DNA of 64,000 nucleotides, from NCBI GenBank assembly GCA_036661515.1, contig JAVWYO010000001.1, forward strand, positions 1 to 64,000. Direction: 5' to 3'. Of the stretch, positions 55,016 to 64,000 are shown piece by piece. The notes under the pieces are model-generated. The model saw nothing but the letters and a program-made list of their open reading frames with translations. It was not told the DNA's origin and searched no databases. The position numbers and the translations under genes were made by a program. This DNA is from HGM05232 sp036661515. Lineage in GTDB: Bacteria; Bacteroidota; Bacteroidia; Bacteroidales; Muribaculaceae. The number at the start of each line of letters is the position of its first letter. Position 1 is the first letter of the stretch.

Positions 55016-55326
55016 ATAGTTACATTGTTTTTGTTACAAATATATTACATCTGAATATAATATCATAATTAATTGCAAAAATATAATTTCATAAATATTA
55101 CAAATTATATTTTCGGAAAACTTTGTAAAAAATATAAATGCCTATTACGCTATATATCAGATATATAGTATTTTGTTTTGGAAAACTTATTAACAACGTA
55201 ATAAATTTAGCATTCAATATTTGTATATCTAATAAATTGTTTGAATCTTTGTAGTGTTCTCGAAAAACATTTTTACTTTATTACTTTTTATTATTATTTA
55301 ATCTAACAGTTTTATAAATCTCTAAC
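55016..55326. other. intergenic region between nitroreductase and nrdJ
   Basis: AT-rich, with the nitroreductase -7 box (minus strand, 55044-55037), a GGAAAACTT direct repeat (55115-55123 and 55180-55188), and a 19-bp palindrome (55150-55168). I see no cobalamin riboswitch. No coding sequence is supported. Confidence 0.5.
55150..55168. promoter_or_regulatory. 19-bp palindrome upstream of the ribonucleotide reductase gene
   Basis: CTATATATC (55150-55158) and GATATATAG (55160-55168) are perfect inverted arms around one base, 158 nt before nrdJ. It could be a repressor site; the AT-only composition means chance cannot be excluded. Confidence 0.4.
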
Positions 55327-57852
55327 GTGGAAAAGAAAACTTTCACTTATGAAGAAGCATACAATGCTTCTCTAAAGTATTTTAATGGCGATGAGCTTGC
55401 TGCGCGAGTATGGTCAAGCAAATATGCTCTTAAAGATTCTTTTGGGAATATTTACGAGCTTACGCCCGACGATATGCACCATCGCATAGCTTCTGAGTTA
55501 GCTCGTATTGAAGCAAAATATAAGAATCCATTGTCAGAAGATCAAATTTTTGATCTAATTAAAGGGTTTAATTATATAGTACCTCAAGGTAGTCCTATGT
55601 CTGGCATTGGTAACAATTTCCAAGTTGGTTCATTGTCAAATTGTTTTGTAATTGGTGTAGATGGTTCTCCTGACTCATATGGCGGAATCATTAAAATCGA
55701 TGAAGAACAGGTACAACTGATGAAACGCAGAGGTGGAGTAGGGCATGATTTATCTCACGTGCGTCCAAAAGGGTCACCTGTTAAAAATTCAGCTCTTACA
55801 TCTACAGGGCTTGTTCCATTTATGGAACGATATTCTAATTCAACACGTGAAGTAGCTCAAGATGGTAGACGTGGAGCTCTTATGCTGTCAGTAAGCATTA
55901 AGCACCCCGATTCCGAATCATTTATTGATGCTAAAATGACCGATGGGAAAGTTACAGGAGCAAATGTCTCGGTACGTCTTGATGATGCCTTTATGCAAGC
56001 TGCAATAGATAATCAATCATACACACAGCAATATCCTATCGAAGGAGATGCAAAAGTGAAAAATGAAATTGATGCTTCTAAACTTTGGAAGAAAATAGTT
56101 CATAATGCTTGGAAAAGTGCTGAACCTGGAGTCCTTTTTTGGGATACTATTATTAAAGAATCGGTTCCAGATTGTTATGCCGACCTTGGGTTTAAAACAA
56201 TTTCTACAAATCCTTGTGGCGAAATTCCTTTGTGCCCGTATGATAGTTGTAGACTAATAGCAATTAATCTATATTCTTATGTTAATGATCCATTTACCTC
56301 AAAAGCTCAATTTGACTTTGAATTATTCAAAACTCATGTGGCTTATGCTCAACGATTAATGGATGATATTATTGATCTTGAAATGGAAAAGATTGATAAA
56401 ATTATAAGCAAGATAAAGAAAGACCCTGAAACGCAAGAAGTAAGACAAACAGAATTGCATTTGTGGGAAAAGATTAGGACTAAGACATTAATGGGACGAC
56501 GCACTGGGGTAGGGACTACTGCTGAAGGCGATATGCTCGCTGCTGTGGGCTTGAGTTATGGTACTGAACCAGCGACTACATTCTCAGAAAATGTACATAA
56601 AATATTGGCTTTAGCTGCTTACGGTTCATCTGTAAATATGGCACGTGAGCGAGGTGCTTTTGAAATATTTGATGCCAAAAGAGAGGAAAATAATCCTTTT
56701 ATTAATAGAATTAAGGACGCTGATCCTGCTCTATATGAAGAGATGAAGAAATATGGACGTCGTAATATTGCTTGCCTCACAATTGCACCCACGGGGACTA
56801 CGAGTCTAATGACTCAGACTACATCGGGAATAGAACCAGTATTTCTACCAGTATATAAACGCCGTAGAAAGGTTAATCCAAATGATCCTGATATTAGAAT
56901 TGACTATATCGATGATTCGGGTGATGCTTATGAAGAATATATTGTATATCATCATAAGTTTGTGACTTGGATGACTATTAACGGCATTGATCCTAATGCT
57001 CATTATACGCAAGATGAACTTGATGCAATAGTCGCAAAATCGCCTTATTATAAATCTACATCAAATGATGTTGATTGGCTTGAAAAAGTTAAAATGCAAG
57101 GTCGTGTTCAAAAATGGGTAGACCATTCTATAAGTGTTACAATAAATCTTCCTTCTGACGCTACTGAAGAACTTGTAAATGAATTGTATATACAAGCATG
57201 GAAGTCGGGTTGTAAAGGTTGCACCGTTTATCGTGATGGCTCACGTTCAGGTGTGTTAGTTTCAACAAAGGAAGCTCCAGCTCTTGTCGTTCACCCAGAA
57301 GAACATGTGACTAAACGTCCTATTGAACTTGAAGCCGACGTGGTTCGTTTCCAAAATAATAAAGAAAAATGGATTGCATTTATTGGACTTATAAATGGTC
57401 GTCCTTATGAAATATTCACAGGTCTTGCTGATGATGATGAGGGGATATTCTGTCCTAAAACCATTAATAAAGGTAAAATAATAAAAGCTATTGATGAAAA
57501 TGGCGTTAAACGTTATGACTTCCAATTTATTAATAAAAGAGGATATAAAACGACCATTGAAGGATTATCTGATAAATTTAATCCAGAATTTTGGAATTAT
57601 GCTAAGCTCATTTCTGGAGTACTTCGCTATGGTATGCCTATTGATCAAGTATTAAAATTAGTAATTGGTCTTGAACTCGATAATCAGTCTATCAATACAT
57701 GGAAAATGGGAGTAGAACGAGCATTGAAAAAATATTTACCTAACGGAATGAAAGCAAATGGACAATGTTGTCCTAATTGTGGACAAGAAACATTAATATA
57801 TCAAGAGGGTTGCTTAATATGTACCTCATGTGGGACCTCAAAATGTGGATAA
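55327..57852 (+). CDS. nrdJ: adenosylcobalamin-dependent (class II) ribonucleotide reductase
   Basis: Makes deoxynucleotides using a B12-derived radical, without needing oxygen. The 841 residues include SPMSGIGNNFQVGSLSNCFVIG (first redox Cys), the central NPCGEIPLCPYDSC with the radical Cys region, and LTIAPTGTTSLMTQTTSGIEPVF. The C-terminal part has a TSCPD-like segment and a four-Cys zinc motif (CCPNCGQET and LICTSCGTSKCG). The start codon is GTG at 55327, matching the usual N-terminus. It is monocistronic, with a hairpin terminator at 57877-57924. Confidence 0.94.
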   Translation: MEKKTFTYEEAYNASLKYFNGDELAARVWSSKYALKDSFGNIYELTPDDMHHRIASELARIEAKYKNPLSEDQIFDLIKGFNYIVPQGSPMSGIGNNFQVGSLSNCFVIGVDGSPDSYGGIIKIDEEQVQLMKRRGGVGHDLSHVRPKGSPVKNSALTSTGLVPFMERYSNSTREVAQDGRRGALMLSVSIKHPDSESFIDAKMTDGKVTGANVSVRLDDAFMQAAIDNQSYTQQYPIEGDAKVKNEIDASKLWKKIVHNAWKSAEPGVLFWDTIIKESVPDCYADLGFKTISTNPCGEIPLCPYDSCRLIAINLYSYVNDPFTSKAQFDFELFKTHVAYAQRLMDDIIDLEMEKIDKIISKIKKDPETQEVRQTELHLWEKIRTKTLMGRRTGVGTTAEGDMLAAVGLSYGTEPATTFSENVHKILALAAYGSSVNMARERGAFEIFDAKREENNPFINRIKDADPALYEEMKKYGRRNIACLTIAPTGTTSLMTQTTSGIEPVFLPVYKRRRKVNPNDPDIRIDYIDDSGDAYEEYIVYHHKFVTWMTINGIDPNAHYTQDELDAIVAKSPYYKSTSNDVDWLEKVKMQGRVQKWVDHSISVTINLPSDATEELVNELYIQAWKSGCKGCTVYRDGSRSGVLVSTKEAPALVVHPEEHVTKRPIELEADVVRFQNNKEKWIAFIGLINGRPYEIFTGLADDDEGIFCPKTINKGKIIKAIDENGVKRYDFQFINKRGYKTTIEGLSDKFNPEFWNYAKLISGVLRYGMPIDQVLKLVIGLELDNQSINTWKMGVERALKKYLPNGMKANGQCCPNCGQETLIYQEGCLICTSCGTSKCG

Positions 57853-57876
57853 TTAGATAAAAATACATACTTTATT

Positions 57877-57924
57877 GACAAAAGGGACTAATAATTCAAA
57901 AAATAATTATTTAGTTCCTTTTGT
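57877..57924. terminator. nrdJ terminator
   Basis: GACAAAAGGGACTAATAATT (57877-57896) pairs with AATTATTTAGTTCCTTTTGTC (57904-57924 overall) with a G-T wobble and a single bulge, followed by TTATATTTTTTTC. The upstream end of the next open frame (57921) lies in this hairpin, supporting the later start there. Confidence 0.7.
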
Positions 57925-58013
57925 CTTATATTTTTTTCTTAAATTTAGGGAGAAATTTGTACCTATCAAATTTGTTAATTACTAATATCAAAATATTAAA
58001 CAATAACCTATTT

Positions 58014-60692
58014 ATGAAGCTTACATTTAATATAGATTATCGCACAAATTGGGGCGAGTCACTTTATCTTGTTGGAGACATAAAAGAACTCGGGGAGAAC
58101 CTTGAGGGAAAAGCACAAAAAATGACATTTAACAGTGTAGAAACCTGGAGTTGCGTTATAAATATTCCAGATGATGCTCCTGATTTCAATTATAAATACT
58201 TTATAAAAAGAGATGATGGGAGTATAATAATGGAATGGGGTGAGGAACACCAATTTTTAATGCCATCAAATGTATTAACTTGTGATATATTTGATCGTTG
58301 GCAAGATCAACCATATAATAAACACTATTATTCTTCAGCTTTTACTGATGGAATATTCTCACGCTCCAAAAATAAAATGCCACTACGTTGCCTACCTGGT
58401 AATGTTATGTTGAATATATACGCACCAACGATAAAGCCAGATGAATATTTAGCAATTTCGGGTGATAACGCAGAAATGGATAATTGGAATATAAAAAAGG
58501 CTATTCCAATGAATGATCATAATTATCCTCTTTGGAGTGTAAATATTGATATTAAGAAAAATGAACTTCCATTCTCGTATAAGTTTATAATCCTGAAAAA
58601 AGGTTCTAATAAATTAGTCGCTTGGGAGGACGGAGATAATCGTATTTTAAGTTTTAAACCAACAAAAAAGAGTGATGCAATTATTATTGCTGGATTAAAA
58701 TTTCTTAGTAACGCGCCTCAATGGAAAGGTGCTGGAGTAGCAATCCCTGTATTTTCTTTACGTAGTGATGATGATTTTGGAGTCGGTGATTTTTATGACT
58801 TATATAAAATGATTGATTGGGCAGTTGCAACAGGTCAAAACTTTTTGCAAATACTTCCTATCAATGATACTACAATGACGCATTCGTGGACTGATTCTTA
58901 TCCATATAATGCCAATTCAACATTTGCACTTCACCCAATGTTCCTTAGACTGAATGCGATTGGAACACTTACTGATGCAAAAGAGCAAGCATATTATGAT
59001 AATCTTGCCAAAGAACTTAACGCTTTACCTGAAATAGATTATGAGCGCGTAAATAATGCTAAAAATGATTTTCTTCATAAAATATATAATGAAATTGGTG
59101 CTAAGACATTAAATGAAGTATCGTTTAAAAAATTCCTTAAAGCTAACGAATATTGGCTTACTCCATACGCTGCATTTTGTGTACTTCGGGATATAAATAG
59201 TACTCCTGATTTCTCACAATGGGGTAAATTTTCTAAATATGAAGAAAAGGAAATTATTGCATTTTGTGATGAACATATAGATGAAATACAATTCATTTTC
59301 TTTGTACAATACTTCCTTGATAAGCAAATGCGAGAGGTAAGAAATTATGCACATAAAAAAGGAATCGTAATAAAAGGTGATATTCCAATAGGTATAAGCA
59401 GGACGAGTGCTGACGCATGGGTTAATCCTAAATTATTTAATATGGATTGCCAAGCTGGTGCGCCACCTGATGATTTCTCTGTATTAGGACAAAATTGGGG
59501 CTTCCCAACATATAATTGGGAAGAGATGAGCAAAGATGGATTTAAATGGTGGAAAGACCGTTTTAAAAAGATGGCAGAATATTTTGATGCCTATCGTATC
59601 GACCATATACTCGGATTTTTTAGAATATGGCAAATCCCTATGGATGCAGTTCATGGATTGCTCGGAACATTTTATCCAGCAATGCCATTCAATGCCGACG
59701 AATTAAGAAATAACTATGACTTTTGGATTGATAAAGACTTACACACTACGCCATATATAATGGATTATTTTCTTACCGACTTCTTTGGCAGTGATACTGC
59801 TGAAGTAAAAGAAAATTTCCTTGTTGATAAAGGTTATGGAAGATATGGCCTTAAAGAATTTGTTAATACGCAGAAAAAAGTTGTTGAATATTTCGCAACA
59901 CAAGATAATAACGAAAGAAATACTACATTAAGAGATGCTCTTTTAGGTCTTATTGATAATGTGCTTTTCATAGAAGATGCTAATATAAAGAATACATATC
60001 ACCCGCGAATATCAGCTCAATTTACTTATATATACCGTTCACTAAGCGACTATGAACGATGGTGCTTTGATCGCCTTTATAATGACTTCTTCTATCATCG
60101 TCACAATGATTTTTGGTATGGTAAAGCTATGTGGAAACTTCCTCCACTCATTAATTCCACTAACATGCTTGTATGCGGTGAAGATTTAGGTATGATACCC
60201 GATTGTGTGTCAGCAGTAATGAATTCTCAACAAATTTTATCGCTTGAAATTCAGCGTATGCCAAAAGATCCACGTGCCGAATTTGGAAACACAAACTTTT
60301 ATCCATATCTCTCTGTCTGCACAACTTCTACACATGACATGGCTGGCATTAGAGCATGGTGGGAAGAAGACCGAGATAAGACACAGCATTTTTATAATAA
60401 TGTTCTACATGAAATAGGGACAGCACCATATTTTGCCGAGCCCTGGATATGTGATAAAATTGTAACATTACATTTAAATTCGCCATCAATGCTCTCTATT
60501 CTTCCACTGCAAGATTGGCTTTCTATTCATGGAACTCTTAGACGAGAAAATCCACTTGAAGAGCAAATCAATATTCCAGCTAATTCTCGACATTACTGGA
60601 GATACCGTATTCATCACACACTTGAAAAATTATTAAGCGAAACGGAATTTAATAAATATCTTAAAGATAAAATAAAATCGAGTGGGCGTTAA
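58014..60692 (+). CDS. malQ: 4-alpha-glucanotransferase (GH77) with two N-terminal CBM20 domains
   Basis: Transfers alpha-1,4-glucan chains in maltodextrin or glycogen metabolism. The 892 residues begin with two starch-binding CBM20 modules (about 1-100, LTFNIDYRTNWGESLYLVG; and about 130-240, MLNIYAPTIKPDEYLAISGD). The GH77 catalytic domain covers about 270-885, with PYNANSTFALHPMFL, ASDAWVNPKL-like region, nucleophile Asp in FDAYRIDHILGFF and acid/base Glu in LVCGEDLGMIPDCV. The long amylomaltase form with CBM20 is usual for Bacteroidetes and plant DPE2. The ATG at 58014 is preferred because the frame further upstream lies in the nrdJ terminator. Confidence 0.94.
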   Translation: MKLTFNIDYRTNWGESLYLVGDIKELGENLEGKAQKMTFNSVETWSCVINIPDDAPDFNYKYFIKRDDGSIIMEWGEEHQFLMPSNVLTCDIFDRWQDQPYNKHYYSSAFTDGIFSRSKNKMPLRCLPGNVMLNIYAPTIKPDEYLAISGDNAEMDNWNIKKAIPMNDHNYPLWSVNIDIKKNELPFSYKFIILKKGSNKLVAWEDGDNRILSFKPTKKSDAIIIAGLKFLSNAPQWKGAGVAIPVFSLRSDDDFGVGDFYDLYKMIDWAVATGQNFLQILPINDTTMTHSWTDSYPYNANSTFALHPMFLRLNAIGTLTDAKEQAYYDNLAKELNALPEIDYERVNNAKNDFLHKIYNEIGAKTLNEVSFKKFLKANEYWLTPYAAFCVLRDINSTPDFSQWGKFSKYEEKEIIAFCDEHIDEIQFIFFVQYFLDKQMREVRNYAHKKGIVIKGDIPIGISRTSADAWVNPKLFNMDCQAGAPPDDFSVLGQNWGFPTYNWEEMSKDGFKWWKDRFKKMAEYFDAYRIDHILGFFRIWQIPMDAVHGLLGTFYPAMPFNADELRNNYDFWIDKDLHTTPYIMDYFLTDFFGSDTAEVKENFLVDKGYGRYGLKEFVNTQKKVVEYFATQDNNERNTTLRDALLGLIDNVLFIEDANIKNTYHPRISAQFTYIYRSLSDYERWCFDRLYNDFFYHRHNDFWYGKAMWKLPPLINSTNMLVCGEDLGMIPDCVSAVMNSQQILSLEIQRMPKDPRAEFGNTNFYPYLSVCTTSTHDMAGIRAWWEEDRDKTQHFYNNVLHEIGTAPYFAEPWICDKIVTLHLNSPSMLSILPLQDWLSIHGTLRRENPLEEQINIPANSRHYWRYRIHHTLEKLLSETEFNKYLKDKIKSSGR

Positions 60693-60709
60693 TGACCCCT
60701 AATAATAAA

Positions 60710-60740
60710 AATGGCTCGCATATTGATTATGCGAGCCATT
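60710..60740. terminator. bidirectional terminator between malQ and the FadL-type gene
   Basis: AATGGCTCGCATA (60710-60722) and TATGCGAGCCATT (60728-60740) are perfect 13-bp arms with a 5-nt loop, between convergent genes; A-rich on the left and T-rich on the right. Confidence 0.8.
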
Positions 60741-60762
60741 ACTTTTGATTTGCGTAGCGTTT

Positions 60763-62103
60763 TTAGAATGAATAGCTAAGTCCTATAGAAGGACACCATG
60801 CGTTACAACTATAATTTCCTACAAATGTTTGTTCTGATTTTTGACCTAAATTAGGGAAGCTCTTAAATATTAAATCCTCATATGTATATGAAGCATTGTC
60901 TGTTCCTAACCCGATGACATAAGAACAAGCTACATCAATAGATAGGCTCTTGATAGGACGAAAAGAGAAACCTAATGAAGGAGCAATTTTACTCATTCCA
61001 GGTGTCTCAGGATTATAGAATTTATTATCAACAGGTGTGAGATCAAGATTTAAACCAAGACGTGCATCAAAACGTGATGTTACTGCATATTCTCCTCCTA
61101 ATCTAAATGACCATGAATTATGATAATTTTTCACCAAATTTTGATCATAAGCATCGAGTTTGTCACTTAAAAAGTTTACATTAAGTGCCTTATATGCACT
61201 CCACCCTGTAAGTTGAGCATCAAATGCAAGTTCAAGTTTTGTCATAGGACGATAACTAAGTCCAAAATTCAAAGTATATGGCATTGGCATTTCTGCTTCA
61301 AAGTTAGCTTCATTAATCACACCAAGTGATTTTTGTAGTAATTCTTCGGCTACTTTATTTGCATAATCTACTTTTGCATCTCCTGCCTTAACTTTCATTC
61401 CCATCTTAGATCTGTAAGATACTCCCACAGTGAGGTCTTTTGTAATATCATACATTGCTCCCACATTAAATCCAACGGCTATCTTTGCAGTACCTGTTAG
61501 GTTAACTGATGCTGGTGTAGTTGAGCCAAAACGATAGTCATTGTGCATAGCGGCTAATAACATATCTACCGATGAAGCATTGACCAATCCCTTATTCAAA
61601 TCAACTTTTCCCCAAGCTATCATTAATCCAGCTCCAATAGATAAATTGTCAAGTATTTTCCATGAAACCGTAGGCTGTATTACATAAGTTTCAAGACTCA
61701 CACTTTGAGCAAGGTTTGCTCCAACCCAATTTTTTGTCCAATTTATACTACTTCCATAAGGAGTTGTAAATGAAACACCAGCTTTTAGATTATCATAAAT
61801 ACTAAATGCTGCATATACATATAAAGGTGTACTAATCTTATTATCTGTTTCAAATTTCTTTCCACCACTTTCACATGTAGCAAATGGAGCAATCCCTGTT
61901 ACACCTGCCGACAAGTCAAGAGTCTTGTCCATAAAAGCCATACCAGCAGGGTTAAATTGCATACTCTCCGCACCAAGTTTCATACCAGTTCCTGTGTGTC
62001 CCATACCTAATTGACGAGCACTAAGAGTATTCACTTGATAACCTTCAGCATGTGCCGACATCACTGTGAGCAATGCGATTACAATCGATGTAATTTTTTT
62101 CAT
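60763..62103 (-). CDS. OmpP1/FadL/TodX family outer-membrane transporter
   Basis: Outer-membrane beta-barrel of 446 residues for uptake of hydrophobic molecules such as long-chain fatty acids. A cleavable signal (about 1-19, ending SAHA) precedes the FadL hallmark N-terminus: EGYQVNTLSARQLGMGHTGTGMKLGAESMQFNPAGMA, which plugs the barrel. Alternating aromatic-rich strands run to the end, which closes with GLSYSF and its terminal Phe, the outer-membrane sorting signal. It has its own -7 box at 62139-62132. Confidence 0.93.
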   Translation of the reverse strand: MKKITSIVIALLTVMSAHAEGYQVNTLSARQLGMGHTGTGMKLGAESMQFNPAGMAFMDKTLDLSAGVTGIAPFATCESGGKKFETDNKISTPLYVYAAFSIYDNLKAGVSFTTPYGSSINWTKNWVGANLAQSVSLETYVIQPTVSWKILDNLSIGAGLMIAWGKVDLNKGLVNASSVDMLLAAMHNDYRFGSTTPASVNLTGTAKIAVGFNVGAMYDITKDLTVGVSYRSKMGMKVKAGDAKVDYANKVAEELLQKSLGVINEANFEAEMPMPYTLNFGLSYRPMTKLELAFDAQLTGWSAYKALNVNFLSDKLDAYDQNLVKNYHNSWSFRLGGEYAVTSRFDARLGLNLDLTPVDNKFYNPETPGMSKIAPSLGFSFRPIKSLSIDVACSYVIGLGTDNASYTYEDLIFKSFPNLGQKSEQTFVGNYSCNAWCPSIGLSYSF

Positions 62104-62131
62104 TAATAAAATTTATTTAATTTTTACGTGA

Positions 62132-62139
62132 CAAAAGTA
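62132..62139 (-). promoter_or_regulatory. -7 promoter box of the FadL-type gene
   Basis: TACTTTTG on the minus strand, about 29 nt upstream of the ATG. No clear -33 TTTG at the right distance. Confidence 0.45.
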
Positions 62140-62321
62140 ACTACTATTATTCGTTATGAATGCCTTCTTAACAGATTATAGAGTACTTTAACCTTTCCTG
62201 TTTTTCCTATTGTGTGTCCTAAATGTCGTATTTTAAGCACTTTTCGATATAATATTTAACATTAGCATTTTCATGTGTTAATTCCAAAACTATTTAATGC
62301 TATAAATCTAAATAAAATTCG

Positions 62322-63966
<1,645 letters not shown>

Positions 63967-63978
63967 ATTTTAGAAATT

Positions 63979-64000
63979 ATGATAAAACATATTGTAACTT
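63979..64000 (+). CDS. start of a probable Dabb family protein (partial)
   Basis: An ATG 12 nt after the ABC-F stop opens the peptide MIKHIVT, truncated by the window end. Stress-responsive A/B barrel (Dabb) proteins typically begin MIKHIV, so this is the likely identity. Only seven residues are visible, so the call is tentative. Confidence 0.4.

Noticed and set aside
55016..55326. Cobalamin riboswitch upstream of the B12-dependent reductase
   Set aside because: The conserved B12 box and the surrounding stem pattern are absent, and such riboswitches normally precede synthesis or uptake genes.
57921..58013. N-terminal extension of the 4-alpha-glucanotransferase
   Set aside because: It begins in the nrdJ terminator hairpin and is not part of the CBM20 fold, which starts at the ATG at 58014.

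Overview
The window is a stretch of AT-rich chromosome from a member of the Bacteroidales (Bacteroidota), most plausibly an anaerobic gut-type organism. Four lines of evidence support this. There are many lineage-restricted families: DUF4290, DUF4835/PorD, DUF5063, DUF5606, a GldB-like lipoprotein, FimB/Mfa2-type and fimbrillin-type lipoproteins. Promoters are of the Bacteroidetes type (-33 TTTG / -7 TAnnTTTG) rather than TATAAT. MurA and SerA carry active-site variants typical of the phylum. Ribonucleotide reductase is B12-dependent (class II). I could not identify the species. I see no rRNA, tRNA, CRISPR array, transposase, integrase or phage gene.

Layout: 1-2454 is a surface locus with two lipoproteins that look like a fimbrial anchor and a fimbrillin. 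2541-6069 holds serC-serA (serine synthesis) and an MFS transporter. 6242-12077 (minus strand) holds a phosphohexomutase and the yicC-gmk-nadD-DUF5063-M18 peptidase run. 12172-18116 (plus strand) carries tsaB, DUF4290, murA, rimM, a small acidic protein, an OmpA-like protein and proS. 18449-21101 has a sigma factor, a nucleotidyltransferase and galE. 21256-23738 (minus strand) is the only clearly accessory part: five small, mostly unrecognised genes for lipoprotein, membrane and soluble proteins. 24016-29923 is the conserved tig-clpP-clpX-recQ block. 30201-34278 holds an ABC-F protein and an M13 peptidase. 34513-45238 is a long plus-strand housekeeping series (dnaN, exonuclease, coaBC, DUF4835/porD, recN, rlmB, nusB, yajC, YbbR, coaE, DUF5606, NlpC/P60). 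45239-50023 (minus strand) is gldB-aroE-yeiH-like-comEC. 50188-60692 carries an amidase, an MCE protein, dnaA, a nitroreductase, class II RNR and a 4-alpha-glucanotransferase. 60763 to the end has a FadL-type porin, a second ABC-F protein and the first codons of a probable Dabb protein.

Most of the window is ordinary core genome and was annotated as such. Less explained features are the five-gene islet at 21256-23738, whose 373-residue membrane-anchored protein may end in a winged-helix-like domain; a pair of intergenic repeats built from TGCGTAC units near 25.5 kb and 30.0 kb; stem-loops at the predicted 5' ends of the sigma-factor and tig transcripts; and a perfect hairpin upstream of the fimbrial pair. 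I do not see a complete novel defence or metabolic system, and the findings are scored accordingly.
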